Shown here: piece by piece, positions 23,780-37,219 of the stretch
Numbering within the stretch: the first letter of the stretch is position 1
Layout of the letters: the number at the start of each line of letters is the position of its first letter
Notes under the pieces: model-generated
What the model was told of the DNA's origin: nothing
What the model saw: the letters and a program-made list of their open reading frames with translations, nothing else
Database searches by the model: none
Translations under genes and position numbers: made by a program
Origin: Torymus aiolomorphi
Lineage: Eukaryota; Arthropoda; Insecta; Hymenoptera; Torymidae
Direction: 5' to 3'
NCBI GenBank assembly: GCA_036365515.1
Contig: CM070874.1
Span: 51,114,083-51,178,082 of the forward strand
DNA: 64,000 nt

Positions 23780-25975
23780 ATATTATACCAGAAGATTATT
23801 TGGAGTATTTTCAAGATATGGATGTATATATATTATATAGAATTATATTAAAGAAAATAGTAAGAAATCATATAAGTAGTACTACTCAAGAATATAGTAC
23901 TACTCAAGAAAGAAAAAAAACCTAATCAATATTATTATGAAAGAGCAGAGAATTATTACTATTTACAGCACAATATTCTTCAAGATATCCTCAACATGAA
24001 AATTTTTCATACGACCAGATTTAATTTTAGAAAAACAAAGATCTAAGATGTTTATAATTATTAGACAGTATTAGATTAAAAGTACGAAAAAGTATTTTGT
24101 TCTGAATTGAAGTAAGTTCTTAAAAAATAGGAAAAGGAAATTGTGATTTTTGGTTATAGTTGCAAATTATATTGGCGACAAATAATGTAGTGATTATTAA
24201 TTAAAAAATAATATCTAATCAGTGTTTTGTGTACTAAATAAAATAAAATACCAATATGATGTGTTGCATGAACTGCATTAAAATATTATTGAAAATAAGT
24301 GTTTAAAAAGTGATATCGACTCAGTGTTTTACGTAGTAAATACAAAACTGTTCTGGTGTGATGTGTTTAAAGTGCTTGTAATAAAATTTTAAACCTTTAT
24401 TAAAAATGAGTTTCAAATGCTTTGAGGATAGAAAATGTGAGTATTAATAAATAACTATATTTTATGAGGTTCATATAAACTTCATAATAAGCTATGGCAT
24501 ACAAGAAAATATTGCTAAGTGATGCGTTATTTTAATACAAGAACAGATGTTTAGGAATAGAATTATATCAAAGAAGATAGTAAGAATATCGTACTACTCA
24601 AGAAAGAAAAATCAAATTAATATTATTATGAAAGAGCAAAGAATACATACTATTTACAACACAATATTTTTCAAGTCGTTCTCTATGTATCCTAAACATG
24701 AAAATTTTTCATATGATCAGATTTAATTTTAGAAGAATATTATTAATTTTTTTTAATAATTTACAGAAGTAATATAGAGTATTTTAAATGAAGAAAATAA
24801 AAGAAGTGGATAAATAAGTGATTTTAAAATAAATTCATGTGTGTCATATAAACAGTATATTAGTGAATGAATATCTTCACAGGTTTTGTTTTGCAAGGAA
24901 TAGATTGTGCAATATCATGAATATAAGCAACATAACAGGACATGTTTGCGATATTTGCAAAACACTGCTGTGGATATTTGTCAAATCATTATGTCATATC
25001 ACCAAAAGATTATGTTCAAGTCTGTCAAAGTATGCAACCTCCTGTAGTAAGTAGAGGCAGAAATACTGTGGCAGTTATCCCTCTAGCAAAGCATCGTTCT
25101 ACTTTATGGTGAATGTCAGTGTTAGTGAACTTATGCACAATAAAGAAGGAAGATGTAATAATCTTGGTTAAAAAATGTTTCCGGAAGAATACTTCAACTG
25201 TAAAAAAAGGATCATCTAAAAAAATTTGTGAATCATTTGTGACAGCTGACGACATTTAAAATAAGAAGGATATCCACTTACTAAAAGCTGGAAATAGTGA
25301 GATGGAAGGTTTTTTATTAGAAGTGTTTAAATATACAGAACATAAATAATTAAAACAAAATGAGTTGTGTGATAAGTGAATTTTTAAGTAATTTATGGAT
25401 ACAGAATTAATATGAGAAGAATCCCTAAGCAAGTTTATAGTGTGTGAGTGAAAATGAAACATCGCGTAATCTTGAAATCACTTAGTATTGTGACATAAAA
25501 CCTTGATGCTGTCCAGTGAACTTAATCTGTGGGCTTTTATATTAGTAAAATATATCAGTGAAATGTACGTTATTTTGTGTATTTTGATAAAAGTTTTGTA
25601 AAATCGAAAGCATAAATAATTAATATAAAAGGAGTGAATAAATAAGTCAATTTAAAAAATGCATTTTATATAAAATAAAAAATATGTTTACTGTGTGATC
25701 TATAATGTGGATGTAGGGTCTAAATGCAATTGAACCTGAAACACGAATTTATTATATAGCAAACTGTTTAGGACGTATCTTCTATTCATACATAACTTTA
25801 TCTTATTGTGCTATTAAAGTTAGATTGTTATAATAAAATGCTGAACATATAGTACATATGAATTCGTTACAAATTTTAAGGCCACCAAAAGATTATGTTT
25901 AAGTCTGTCAAAGCACCCAAAGCCTCATGAAGTGGAAACCAAGAGAAATACTGTTGTAGATATTCCTTTAAAAGT
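23780..25975 (+). repeat. Decayed duplicated sequence, formerly coding?
   Basis: Two segments (about 23840-24050 and 24555-24735) are diverged direct copies sharing CTACTCAAGAAAGAAAAA, ATTATTATGAAAGAGCA and ACATGAAAATTTTTCATA. Two others (about 25000-25085 and 25880-25970) share CCAAAAGATTATGTT and AGAAATACTGT. One + frame (about 24935-25089) reads openly through DYVQVCQSMQPPVVSRGRN. A stretch before 23780 ends TTTTTATTTTTACAG, like a splice acceptor. This suggests a dead gene or mobile element that was partly duplicated. I recognise no domain. Confidence 0.35.
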
Positions 25976-26344
25976 AAGCTGTAGCGACTCAACCTAAGAA
26001 AGTTGGCTCGCCCAGGACATGTGAGTTTAGTTATAAGGAGGTTTTATCAATCTGTCGAATAATATAGAAGTACAAGAATCTTAATAAAAATATTACAATG
26101 TAATATTGTTATAGTATGTACTAACCCAGATCCACCCAGACAGAAATAAATTATGCAGTTAATGTTAATAACTAAATATAATTTTTGTTTGCAATTTATA
26201 AATGCATGTTTTGGGACGCTAATACTTAATAAGTTTTTAAGAATTATTTGCTGTTAGAAACAGTTCTTTACAGTTATTTGTAGTTGTTTGCATGCTAACA
26301 AGAGTTATTTGCATTTTTAATAAAAAAAAAATTGTATAGCAATT

Positions 26345-26592
26345 ATTTGCATTTTCATTGAAAAAAAAATTAATAACAGATATGAATGATATTTATAATT
26401 AAATATTAATATTGTTGTATAATTTATGCATTTTCATTGAAAAAAAAATCAATAACAGATTATATGAATGATTATTATTATTTATAATTAAATATTATTG
26501 TTGTATAATTTATTTGAAAAAAAATTAATAACAGATATGAATGATTATTATTTATAATTAAATATTAATATTGCTGTATAATTTATCTTCAA
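26345..26592. repeat. Tandem repeat, ~85 bp, 3 copies
   Basis: The units share TAATAACAGATATGAATGAT, ATTTATAATTAAATATTA and TGTATAATTTAT, with small indels. Confidence 0.75.
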
Positions 26593-26612
26593 ATATGATC
26601 GCTATATCACTA

Positions 26613-27566
26613 GGGTAGTGGTCCGTATTAGTGTGCCTGTCCATATTTGTGTGCCCTATTATTAAAACATATCCTAGAAATGAACGAGTAAAAACGTAAC
26701 ACTAAAATATTTTTTTTCATAAAGTATAGTTAATTAAGTTTAAATAGAATTAATTACTTAATTTGTTTTCATTTACTATAACATTAAAAAAGAACTTTCA
26801 AAAATATGTTTCACGGTTTGCGGTGTGTCACGGTGTTTCCTTGTCAAAACTTGCTAAGAAATGATATTTTTAAAAGTAACATTAAATAATGTTTCGGAAG
26901 GATTTTAATGTGAGATACAATTGATTATATCATAAAATAATATTATGTTATATAATAAACCTTAATATAAAGGTTTTCAATTGATTTTAATATTTAATTA
27001 ATGGTGTCTACTAATAGGGCAGTGAAAAACGACTTGTCCAGATTTGTGTGTGCACAAATACAATACGGCGAGCATGCTCGTATCGGCGCTTGAACAGAAA
27101 AGTTAGGTTAGGTTGTCTGCGCACAAACGTTGTTTCATATCGCATTGACGACCTTCAGCAATTTTTACCGTATTGGAATTAATTAACATTCAATGTAAAC
27201 AAGGGTTAGAAATTGATTATAAATGCACTACAGTTAACAAAATAATTTTGTTGGTAATGATAATATTATCAAGACACACTGAGTGGGGCACACAAACGTG
27301 TACACTCACATTAATACGGGGCACACAAAAATGTACTTTGTTGTCTGCTAGGGCACACAAATGCGTACAAAAATTTTTTTTTTTTTATATTGCTTGTAAC
27401 TTTCGTAAATATTAATATTTTCCTATAAAAAAAATTGTTTCGTGTAGATTATTACTTTTATTATCTATATAAACCCGTCCGGAATCTCTGATACAGCTTA
27501 AATAGATATTATTATGCAACAAAATTGATGAGTTTCTTAAACCCACACTAATACGGACATCTACCC
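26613..27566. mobile_element. TA-flanked TIR element with repeated subterminal motifs
   Basis: The 23-bp TIRs begin GGGTAG(T/A)(G/T)GTCCGTATTA and match at 21 of 23 positions. TA is at 26611-26612 and 27567-27568. Inside, TTGTGTGYCC / GGGCACACAAA motifs recur at about 26644, 27041, 27287, 27317 and 27351, in opposite orientations on the two halves. This resembles transposase-binding subterminal repeats. No transposase frame is present. Confidence 0.7.
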
Positions 27567-27568
27567 TA

Positions 27569-27955
27569 CATCTTTTAAAAACTTTTGCAAGCAATTAAAA
27601 ATTATTTTCCAAAACTTTTACAGTCCTTTTATAAGAACTTTTGAAAATCGTAAAAATTTCTCTCAGAAACCATAAGAATTACTTTCCGACATTTATGCAA
27701 TGCTTTAAAATGATTTACGTTTTATTTATTATGAAAAGGAATTCTACGAATGAATAATAAATTTTTGTTTTTTAATTCAATTTCTTTCTTGCGATACTGA
27801 AAGTCAAATATAAAGGAAATTGTAAAATCACTTAACGTACAGTCTTATACTTAACAAACATTGTTAAATATACTTTCACGATTAATAATTGTATTAACGT
27901 TTTATTTTATTAAAAGGGATTCTACGAATAAATAATAAATTTTTGTGTTTTCTAT
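27569..27955. other. Unassigned AT-rich DNA
   Basis: No supported feature. Confidence 0.35.
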
Positions 27956-27959
27956 TTAA

Positions 27960-28107
27960 CCTCCAGGCGGCCGGGGTGTCACCTTTTGGTGCCACCTCTT
28001 GGTTGATCGATATCTATGATCCTTTTAAAAAATTTTCTTCGGAAAATTTCTTCGAAGTATGACTCTTGGTATATGGTATATCTTCTTAAAGCCTGACCGC
28101 CTGGAGA
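27960..28107. mobile_element. 148-bp MITE, TTAA-flanked
   Basis: TIRs CTCCAGGCGG (27961-27970 and 28097-28106) lie inside TTAA at 27956-27959 and 28108-28111. The right half of the element is also present, inverted, at the outer edge of the right palindrome arm (about 30925-31009). There the copy stops abruptly inside the element. Confidence 0.65.
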
Positions 28108-31009
28108 TTAACGAACCTTGTTTAATGTGTACTTTTACTCTTAAAAAGTTGTGAAATCTCCCTCAAAAAATTTTTTACAAAGGTAAAAACTTAGGCAATT
28201 ATATACACAATGTAATTATTATCCATCCCTGTCCCTCCCCTCTCTTGCTCGCTCTCACCCTCCTTCTCAGTGCTCCCTCAATACCTGTCACACTCCGTAC
28301 CAAAAACTTTAATGAGAATTTAAATATTTTTTTTAAACAATCAGGAAAACAAATAGTATAGTTATACAACTTTCTACGAAAGTATAAAATAAGGCAAGTT
28401 ATAAGTGTTTTCTGTATAATATGTAGAACTCTCCCTCCCTCCATCCCTCCGTCCCTCCCTCTTTCTCCCCCTTTCCCCATCTTCCTCTCTGACTCTTTCT
28501 CTCTCTTCCCCCTCTCCCTCTTTCTCTCTTTCTTACCCTCCCCCTCTCTCTCTGCTTCTTTACAAAAGAATATCATAGTTTGAAACAAACACATGAACGA
28601 AGTGGAATCAATTAATATGTTGACAAGTACATTTTTGTAACATAACAATTATAGGAATTATGGAGTGATTTTTCTAACATAAAATCGTATAAGTACTTCT
28701 AAAAATAAACTCATGAAAGTGGTGGAATCAATTTTATGCAGGCAAGTACATTCTTATACTAAAGAGATCATAATAATTTATAACAAACACATGAAATAAG
28801 TGGAATCAATTAAGTACAGTAGGCAAGTCAATTATTATAATAAAAAAATATTTAAAAATAAAATTTGTTTAATATATTTACTATAAAAATTTGTATAAAA
28901 AATAATTACATCTAACATAAAATATTACAAATACCAAAAAGTATAATTTTATAAATACGATAAACTATAATTCAAACACAAAATGGTGAAACATTTTTGA
29001 GTAACCATTTTCTAAGTACAGATCATAAGCATTTTCTGACTAGCGTTAATCAGCGCGCTACGCGTGCCAGTGTTCGTCTTTTGTCTCGCTCTTTCCGAAA
29101 TTCGAGCTGGACTCAATTATTCGATATCATTCGGGGACAGAATAGATTATCGATCGAATTCTCAAATTATATAAGTGAAATTTTAGCTGTTTTTTTTTTT
29201 TTATTTAAATACACATACTTGCCGGACGCGTCGTTTCGCAGTTCAAGCTGTTTATATACTGCATTAATATATAATCGCTCGCGGAAAATAAAAAACGTAC
29301 ATCAGTAAATGTCAAATATCGGGTACCTGTTAGAAATTTTCATGTTTCAAAGATGTAGAGCGTCATGTCAACGTAATTTCAGAATCATTAAAGGTTTACG
29401 CGCTATCATCCCTTTCAAGTTACTAATGAATAGTTATTGCCGCTAATGTTCTCGTTTACACCGATGAATCGCTAGCGGAAAATAAAAAACGTACACCATA
29501 AATGTCAAATATCGGGTACCTGTTAGGAATTTTCATGTTTCAAAGGTGTAGAGCCTCATGTTAGAAATGCTATAAATTTTCATGTTTCAAAGATATATAG
29601 AGCCTCGTGGCAACGTAATTTCAGAATCATTAAAGGTTTACGCGCTAACATCCCTCTCAACTTACTAATGTATAGTTATTGCCGCTAAGGTTCTCGTTTA
29701 CACCGAATTTGAATTAATCGTTTACAGTTTCAGAAAACTAATAATGCCATGCAAATTTACATTTACAATTTACAGTTCACCTAAAAACTGCGAAACGACG
29801 CGTCCGGCAAGTATGTGTATTTAAATAAAAAAAAAAAAAAAAACAGCTAAAATTTCACTTATATAATTTGAGAATTCGATCGATAATCTATTCTGTCCCC
29901 GAATGATATCGAATAATTGAGTCCAGCTCGAATTTCGGAAAGAGCGAGACAAAAGACGAACACTGGCACGCGTAGCGCGCTGATTAACGCTAGTCAGAAA
30001 ATGCTTATGATCTGTACTTAGAAAATGGTTACTCAAAAATGTTTCACCATTTTGTGTTTGAATTATAGTTTATCGTATTTATAAAATTATACTTTTTGGT
30101 ATTTGTAATATTTTATGTTAGATGTAATTATTTTTTTATACAAATTTTTATAGTAAATATATTAAACAAATTTTATTTTTAAATATTTTTTTTATTATAA
30201 TAATTGACTTGCCTACTTAATTGATTCCACTTATTTCATGTGTTTGTTATAAATTATTATGATCTCTTTAGTATAAGAATGTACTTGCCTGCATAAAATT
30301 GATTCCACCACTTTCATGAGTTTATTTTTAGAAGTACTTATACGATTTTATGTTAGAAAAATCACTCCATAATTCCTATAATTGTTATGTTACAAAAATG
30401 TACTTGTCAACATATTAATTGATTCCACTTCGTTCATGTGTTTGTTTCAAACTATGATATTCTTTTTGTAAAGAAGCAGAGAGAGAGGGGGAGGGTAAGA
30501 AAGAGAGAAAGAGGGAGAGGGGGAAGAGAGAGAAAGAGTCAGAGAGGAAGATGGGGAAAGGGGGAGAAAGAGGGAGGGACGGAGGGATGGAGGGAGGGAG
30601 AGTTCTACATATTATACAGAAAACACTTATAACTTGCCTTATTTTATACTTTCGTAGAAAGTTGTATAACTATACTATTTGTTTTCCTGATTGTTTAAAA
30701 AAAATATTTAAATTCTCATTAAAGTTTTTGGTACGGAGTGTGACAGGTATTGAGGGAGCACTGAGAAGGAGGGTGAGAGCGAGCAAGAGAGGGGAGGGGC
30801 AGGGATGGATAATAATTACATTGTGTATATAATTGCCTAAGTTTTTACCTTTGTAAAAAATTTTTTGAGGGAGATTTCACAACTTTTTAAGAGTAAAAGT
30901 ACACATTAAACAAGGTTCGTTAATCTCCAGGCGGTCAGGCTTTAAGAAGATATACCATATACCAAGAGTCATACTTCGAAGAAATTTTCCGAAGAAAATT
31001 TTTTAAAAG
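28022..31009. repeat. Near-perfect ~3-kb palindrome
   Basis: The left arm 28022-29243 and right arm 29786-31009 (~1.22 kb each) are inverted copies that differ only at a handful of positions and small indels. The match includes a long polypyrimidine/polypurine tract (28430-28560 and 30475-30605). The ~540-bp spacer holds a separate direct repeat. Identical short frames at 28997-29308 and 29821-30036 are mirror images of the arms, not genes. The left boundary lies inside the 27960-28107 MITE. Confidence 0.9.
29270..29715. repeat. Direct repeat in the palindrome spacer, ~200 bp x 2
   Basis: Two copies (about 29270 and 29465) begin CGGAAAATAAAAAACGTACA. They share AATGTCAAATATCGGGTACC, TTTTCATGTTTCAAAG and GTTATTGCCGCTAA..TTCTCG. 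The second copy has an extra ~45-bp internal duplication of the TTTTCATGTTTCAAAG part. Confidence 0.75.
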
Positions 31010-31440
31010 TAAACTATACTTTGAATACAATATTCAAAAATGGGAAAATAACCTTATAAGAAAAATATAAACAAACAACATTACGTTGCCATGCACATAG
31101 CTATAGCATGCCAACGCTTCTGACCAATCAGCTTACGAATAAAACGTGAAATAACATAGCCATCAATTTTAATAAAGGGGATAAAATTATGATATATCTG
31201 AAATAAAAGTCAGTTTAATTGACGTTCATAAAAATAAAATAAAGTTATTTTAAGTAAAATAATAATTATAGAATAAATAATCTACGGCTGTTCCTTGAAC
31301 GTCATTGCAACAAATAAAATTAGAAAATGGCTATTAATCCACTGGTTGTAATATCTTTATTATCTATAATCTTTAATCCTAACAATGTTAAAATTTAAGA
31401 ATCACAAGCTAACGAACAAGAGATAGCTTTATATCATGTA
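31010..31440. other. Unassigned AT-rich DNA
   Basis: No supported feature. Confidence 0.35.
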
Positions 31441-31454
31441 ATAGAAAATATAAT

Positions 31455-32165
31455 AAAGGAGAGCCATTTTGAATTAAGAAAGTCTGATAGCAAAATCGTG
31501 ATCAGCGACTTCGAAACTTCTGTATTCTAATTTTGAGAAAAACCTAAGCTTTTTTCGAATTCTTAACCACCATATTGGATCCACCATTTTGAATTTCGAA
31601 AGACCAATAGCAGAATCTTGATCAGCGACCTCGAGAACCCCTGTATACAAACTTTAAGCAAAATCTAAGCTTCCTTAGAACTTTTAACCGTTAAATTGGA
31701 TCCGCCATTTTGAATTTCGAAAGTCTGATAGCAAAATTGTGATCAGTGACTTCGAAACCTCTGTATTCCAATTTTGAGAAAAATCTAAGCTTCCTTCGAT
31801 CTTTTGACAGCCCTTTTGAATTTCAAAAGTCTGTTAGCAAAATCGGGATCAGCGACTTCGAAACCTCTGTATTCCAATTTTGAGAAAAATCTAAGCTTTT
31901 TTCGAACTATTAATCGCCATATTGGATCAGCCATTTTAAACTGTGAACGTCCAATAGCAAAATCTTGATCAGCGACCTTAAAAATCCCTGTATACCAATT
32001 TTCAACATAATCTAAGCTTTTTTCGAACTTCTAACGGCCATATTGGAACCGCCATTTTTAATTTGAATAGTCTTGTAGCAAGATTGTTATTAGCGACCTC
32101 GTAAGCCCCTGTATAAAAATTTTAAGCAAAATCTAAGCTTCCTTCGAACTTTTGAAAGCAAAAAG
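31455..32165. repeat. Tandem array, ~120-bp unit, about 6 copies
   Basis: The units share CCATTTTGAATTTCGAAAG, GATAGCAAAATCGTGATCAG, CGACTTCGAAACCTCTGTAT and AAATCTAAGCTTCCTTCGAA, followed by CCATATTGGATC. Divergence is moderate and there is no coding capacity. Confidence 0.85.
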
Positions 32166-33010
32166 TTGATACCTCTAGGACAAGACTTTTGTTAATAGTC
32201 AAAGAACCTTACAAATGTACAATGTGGATATCTCAGGCGTATAATTTTTCATCTATTCGTTGAAAGAACATTCAGTAGGGTTAAATCTATAGTCAGAAGC
32301 AATTCCTTTCGAAAAACTTTTAGAAGAATATAAATATAGGATATCGTGATCAAAAAGGTGATTCCTCCATGACTTTTAACTCCTCAAGGCTTTTAATAAC
32401 AGTCGAAGAACCTTCTCACTTCAACAAAGAAAACGTACATTACAAACTACAATTAAAAAAAGATACCGTCATAAAAAAGATGGTTTCTCTAGAAGAACCT
32501 TGCAACTTTAACAAAAGAAACGTAAATGTACTCCAATGAAATAGACATTATAAAAGGACAAAAATTGTATGTTATGGAACTTCAAAAGGATTATTGAGTA
32601 TATTCAGACTATAGAAAAATCACGCACAATCATTTCTAAAGCTACAGGATAAACATATGGTCGAGCTCAAAAAGGTGATTCTTCCAGGGCAAGGTTAACA
32701 GTTAAGGAATCTTCAAACTTCAACAATGGAAACGTAATATTTTGGACCGTGTAACGTTCTATTTTAGATAGAAGGATATAAATGTATAGTCAGAAGCAAT
32801 TACTTTAAAAAAAATTTTGAAAGGATATAGATAGAATACCGTGATTAAAAAGGTGGATCCCCCAAGGCAAGGCTTATGTTAACAGTTAAGGAACCTTTAT
32901 ACTTGAAGAAAGGAAACACAAAATGGTGGTTCCTCCAGGGCAAGGCTTATGTTAACAGTCAAGGAACCTTCAAACTTTAACAAAGGAAACGTAAATTACG
33001 CGTTACAATT
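32166..33010. repeat. Second tandem array, irregular unit of ~90-190 bp
   Basis: The repeated landmarks are AGGTGATTCCTCCAGGGCAA, GGCTTATGTTAACAGTCAAG, GAACCTTCAAACTTTAACAA and GGAAACGTAAATTAC. There are at least six degenerate copies with variable spacing. It is contiguous with the ~120-bp array. Confidence 0.7.
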
Positions 33011-33349
33011 GAAAAAAGCAGTTCTCTCAAACAATATGGATTTTTCGAATCATTGCAATACGGTCGAACTGGCCCTTGTGAATGTCCCTAATGTATTTCG
33101 GACGAATAATATATCCCTAATATATTTGGGACATATAATAAAAAATAAATGATATAAGGAAAGGAATTAGATCTTTTTAATAAATAGTAATGAAGGAACA
33201 GAAGTGCATTGCTGAACTAATAAGATACTTCTCGCTACGGTCTAATTCTAGTTTTTTATTAACTTTTTTATATAAAACTTTGATATATTATTTTATTTCA
33301 TTAAAAAAAGTTTTTATCTATGGCTTGAACAGGAATAGCTTCTATTTTG

Positions 33350-33885
33350 TTACCAAAGGGTATGACCAGTGATCGTACATTTAGATTACCTTTAGATTTA
33401 AGTAATATTGAAAGTGCATTTGTAAAATTGGATTCAGATAACAAAAAATTGAAAGAAGCAGACATTATAATTCAATGATTCCAAAAAAAGTGTTAGAAAT
33501 TATTGATAATACTTTAGGTGTCACTTGCAAGAATGAACCTTTTGGAGGAAAGTTAATTGTTTTAGGTGGAGATTTTCGACAAATTTTACCAATAGTTAAA
33601 ACTGGATACTATTATAGAATGCTATTACAGAAGAAACTGTCAAAAGTTCATACCTTTGGCCATTATTTAATATTTCTAATTTAAAGTAAATATTCGTACA
33701 CAAAATAAAGATTTTGCGGCATTTTTATTAGATATTGGAGAAAGTATAATTAATCCGATTTTGATTTCTGATAAATGAATTACAAATGACGTTTACCATG
33801 AAATTTATAAAAACATTAAAAAAAATTATCATAGAAAATATATTTATAGATTTATTCTCTCAACAAAAGTAATCAGCCTTTAAAT
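33350..33885 (+). pseudogene. Helitron PIF1-like helicase fragment
   Basis: The frame reads TFRLPLDLSNIESAFVKLDS, KLKEADIIIQ, then SMIPKKVLEIIDNTLGV, PFGGKLIVLGGDFRQILPIV. After a frameshift at about 33660 it reads LWPLFNISNLKVNIRT and FAAFLLDIGESIINPILISD, with a stop before the ITNDVYHEIY and ILSTK region. GGDFRQ is the conserved PIF1/Helitron helicase motif III. The expected Walker B acidic residues (DEAS-like) between III and SMIPKK are missing through a small in-place deletion. The Walker A region and the Rep domain are absent. It is only a central slice of the RepHel protein. It lies upstream of a Helitron-type 3' terminus from which a solo LTR now separates it. Confidence 0.8.
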
Positions 33886-33910
33886 TAATCCTTATTCGAT
33901 AATTTTATAT

Positions 33911-35439
<1,529 letters not shown>

Positions 35440-35443
35440 ATAT

Positions 35444-35513
35444 ATAAAAATCATTACAATTTTCTTAATCGGGGGTTGGCGAGCGGAGCGAGCAGGGGGG
35501 CGAAGCCCCACTA

Positions 35514-35515
<2 letters not shown>
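35444..35515 (+). mobile_element. Helitron-type 3' terminus
   Basis: GGGGGTTGGCGAGCGGAGCG is followed by the hairpin GGGG-CGAAG-CCCC (35497-35509) and CTAG-T (35511-35515). If the solo LTR is subtracted, this end lies ~95 bp downstream of the helicase slice on the same strand. It is followed by (AT)n, consistent with insertion at an AT target. Confidence 0.65.

Positions 35516-35577
<62 letters not shown>
35516..35577. repeat. (AT)n microsatellite
   Basis: About 31 AT units directly after the Helitron terminus. Confidence 0.9.
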
Positions 35578-35580
<3 letters not shown>

Positions 35581-36489
35581 ATGTTTCACATGAAGAGAGT
35601 AGGTGAAAATGTTAAAAACGCTCAAAATTTTTTTACTTTTAGTTTTTTATAAAAAAAACATTTTCCTAAAATATTAGATCGATATTTGCATAAACAAAAA
35701 AGCTATGCAACATTGAAAATTCATATTTTTTGCAATTTTTGGTTAAAATCCAACTTTTGTCTTTTTTTTACTCAAAATCTTGAAACTTTTTGTATGGAAT
35801 ATTGACTAGGAAAAAGTTTGCAATTTTGTTATAGAAAGTAATAATATTATTTACTAAATGAAATTTGCATGTCTCTGATTGGTTGGTTTTTATTATACCT
35901 TCCATCGAAAAATATTAGGACTTCGCCTTAAAATTTTTTGTTCAACAAAATTTTTTTTAATTTTACTTGTAAAACTCTTCAAAATGCTTTTTTAACCAAA
36001 GTTGGCCAAGCTAATTGAAAATGTTATGGTTTTTTGACATATCAAGAAAAACTAATAATTAGCATTTTTGATAACATGGTTGATTTAGAAACTTAATATT
36101 ATTGATACATCTTATGTAATGGATCAAATGACTGAGTTTTGTTAGAGCATCAAATAGAACGTGAAATATCTATTTTAAATAATATTAGGCTTGAATAAGC
36201 CTTATGTAATCATCAGTTATAAATTACATTCATTTTTAATTTTATGTATATTGGATAAAAACCACTCTCTTTACTAATACACATTTCATACCTGATTAAA
36301 ACTGCATTTGATAATTTATAGTCTATTATTATGTGTGCATAAATTAGGCGACCGACAGTTTTGCAATACATATTCCAATACCAAGATAAATACTGCTTAA
36401 TTATTTATAAATAAAAGATGACTTTCTTGTTAGGACTACGCTTCATACAATTTTAATTATGTACATACTTAACTATTTGATCTATAATT
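35578..36489. other. Unassigned AT-rich DNA
   Basis: Rich in poly-T and poly-A tracts. No bounded feature was seen. Confidence 0.35.
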
Positions 36490-36810
36490 TAATCTATAAA
36501 TTATTGAAGATATGGAGATGTAGAGTTTATATATTTCCGTTGTGTATGAATTCTTTGGGCAAAAGTATTGGTTCATAAATTTCAGAGACATTTGATGTTC
36601 AAGTTTTGTTAACCTTTTTCTTTTAATCGTAATTTATTGTGAAAGGCCTCATGTATCAGCTTTGAATTTATAGATAATTTTGAATGATATTTGCAATATT
36701 TGTGTAAACTCTATCGAGATCATATTATTAAATTGTCTATAAATTTCAGAGATATTTGAGGTTAAAATTTTGTTAACATTTTTTTCAAATCGTCATTTTT
36801 CGAGTTTTAT
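36490..36810 (+). repeat. Mobile satellite, one degraded unit
   Basis: Contains GATGTAGAGTTTATATATTT, AATTTCAGAGACATTTGA and TTTAATCGTAATTTAT, matching the ~317-bp family at 450-1655. There is no leader box. Confidence 0.6.
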
Positions 36811-37030
36811 GAGTAAACATGAAAATTATAGACCATTTTGCATCGCTGCTAGAAAGAATGACTTTACGCAAAGTCTCCGGCTTGACTTTAATGAACGCGC
36901 AGTTGGCGTAAATACTTGGAAAAGTTCAACTTTACCGACGCTATTCCTTAACAGTTAAGAAATGGTTAATGGTTCGTTAAGGGTAAATAAATATTTCTCG
37001 AAAGCTGTGTATGACTTGCATTAATAGTAT

Positions 37031-37185
37031 TGTTATGTATTAGTCTATTGTCATCGAACATAAAAAAGAACGAAAGCGTTGCTAAGCACACATTTAACCT
37101 TTTGCGTTATTTATCTTGAATAACTTACATTCTTATTTTTATAAATAGTTGTTACTATTTATTGTGTGTCTGCGTGACTGTAACA
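37031..37185 (+). repeat. 5' LTR of the gypsy element
   Basis: 155 bp, TGTTA...TAACA. It is shorter than its partner by a clean ~60-bp internal deletion after GCGTTGCTAAGC. Confidence 0.85.
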
Positions 37186-37188
37186 TTT

Positions 37189-37206
37189 TGGGGGTTCGTC
37201 CGAAGA
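37189..37206 (+). promoter_or_regulatory. Primer-binding site, tRNA-Pro type
   Basis: TGGGGGTTCGTCCG, four bases after the 5' LTR, matches the complement of the tRNA-Pro 3' end (TGGGGGCTCGTCCG) except for one C-to-T change. It is the site for minus-strand DNA priming. The match degrades after position 14. Confidence 0.65.
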
Positions 37207-37219
37207 TTTTGAAGACGAA

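Noticed and set aside
28997..30036. Two identical ~70-residue proteins (28997 + and 29821 -)
   Set aside because: They are mirror images in the two arms of the palindrome, with no domain and no flanking gene structure.
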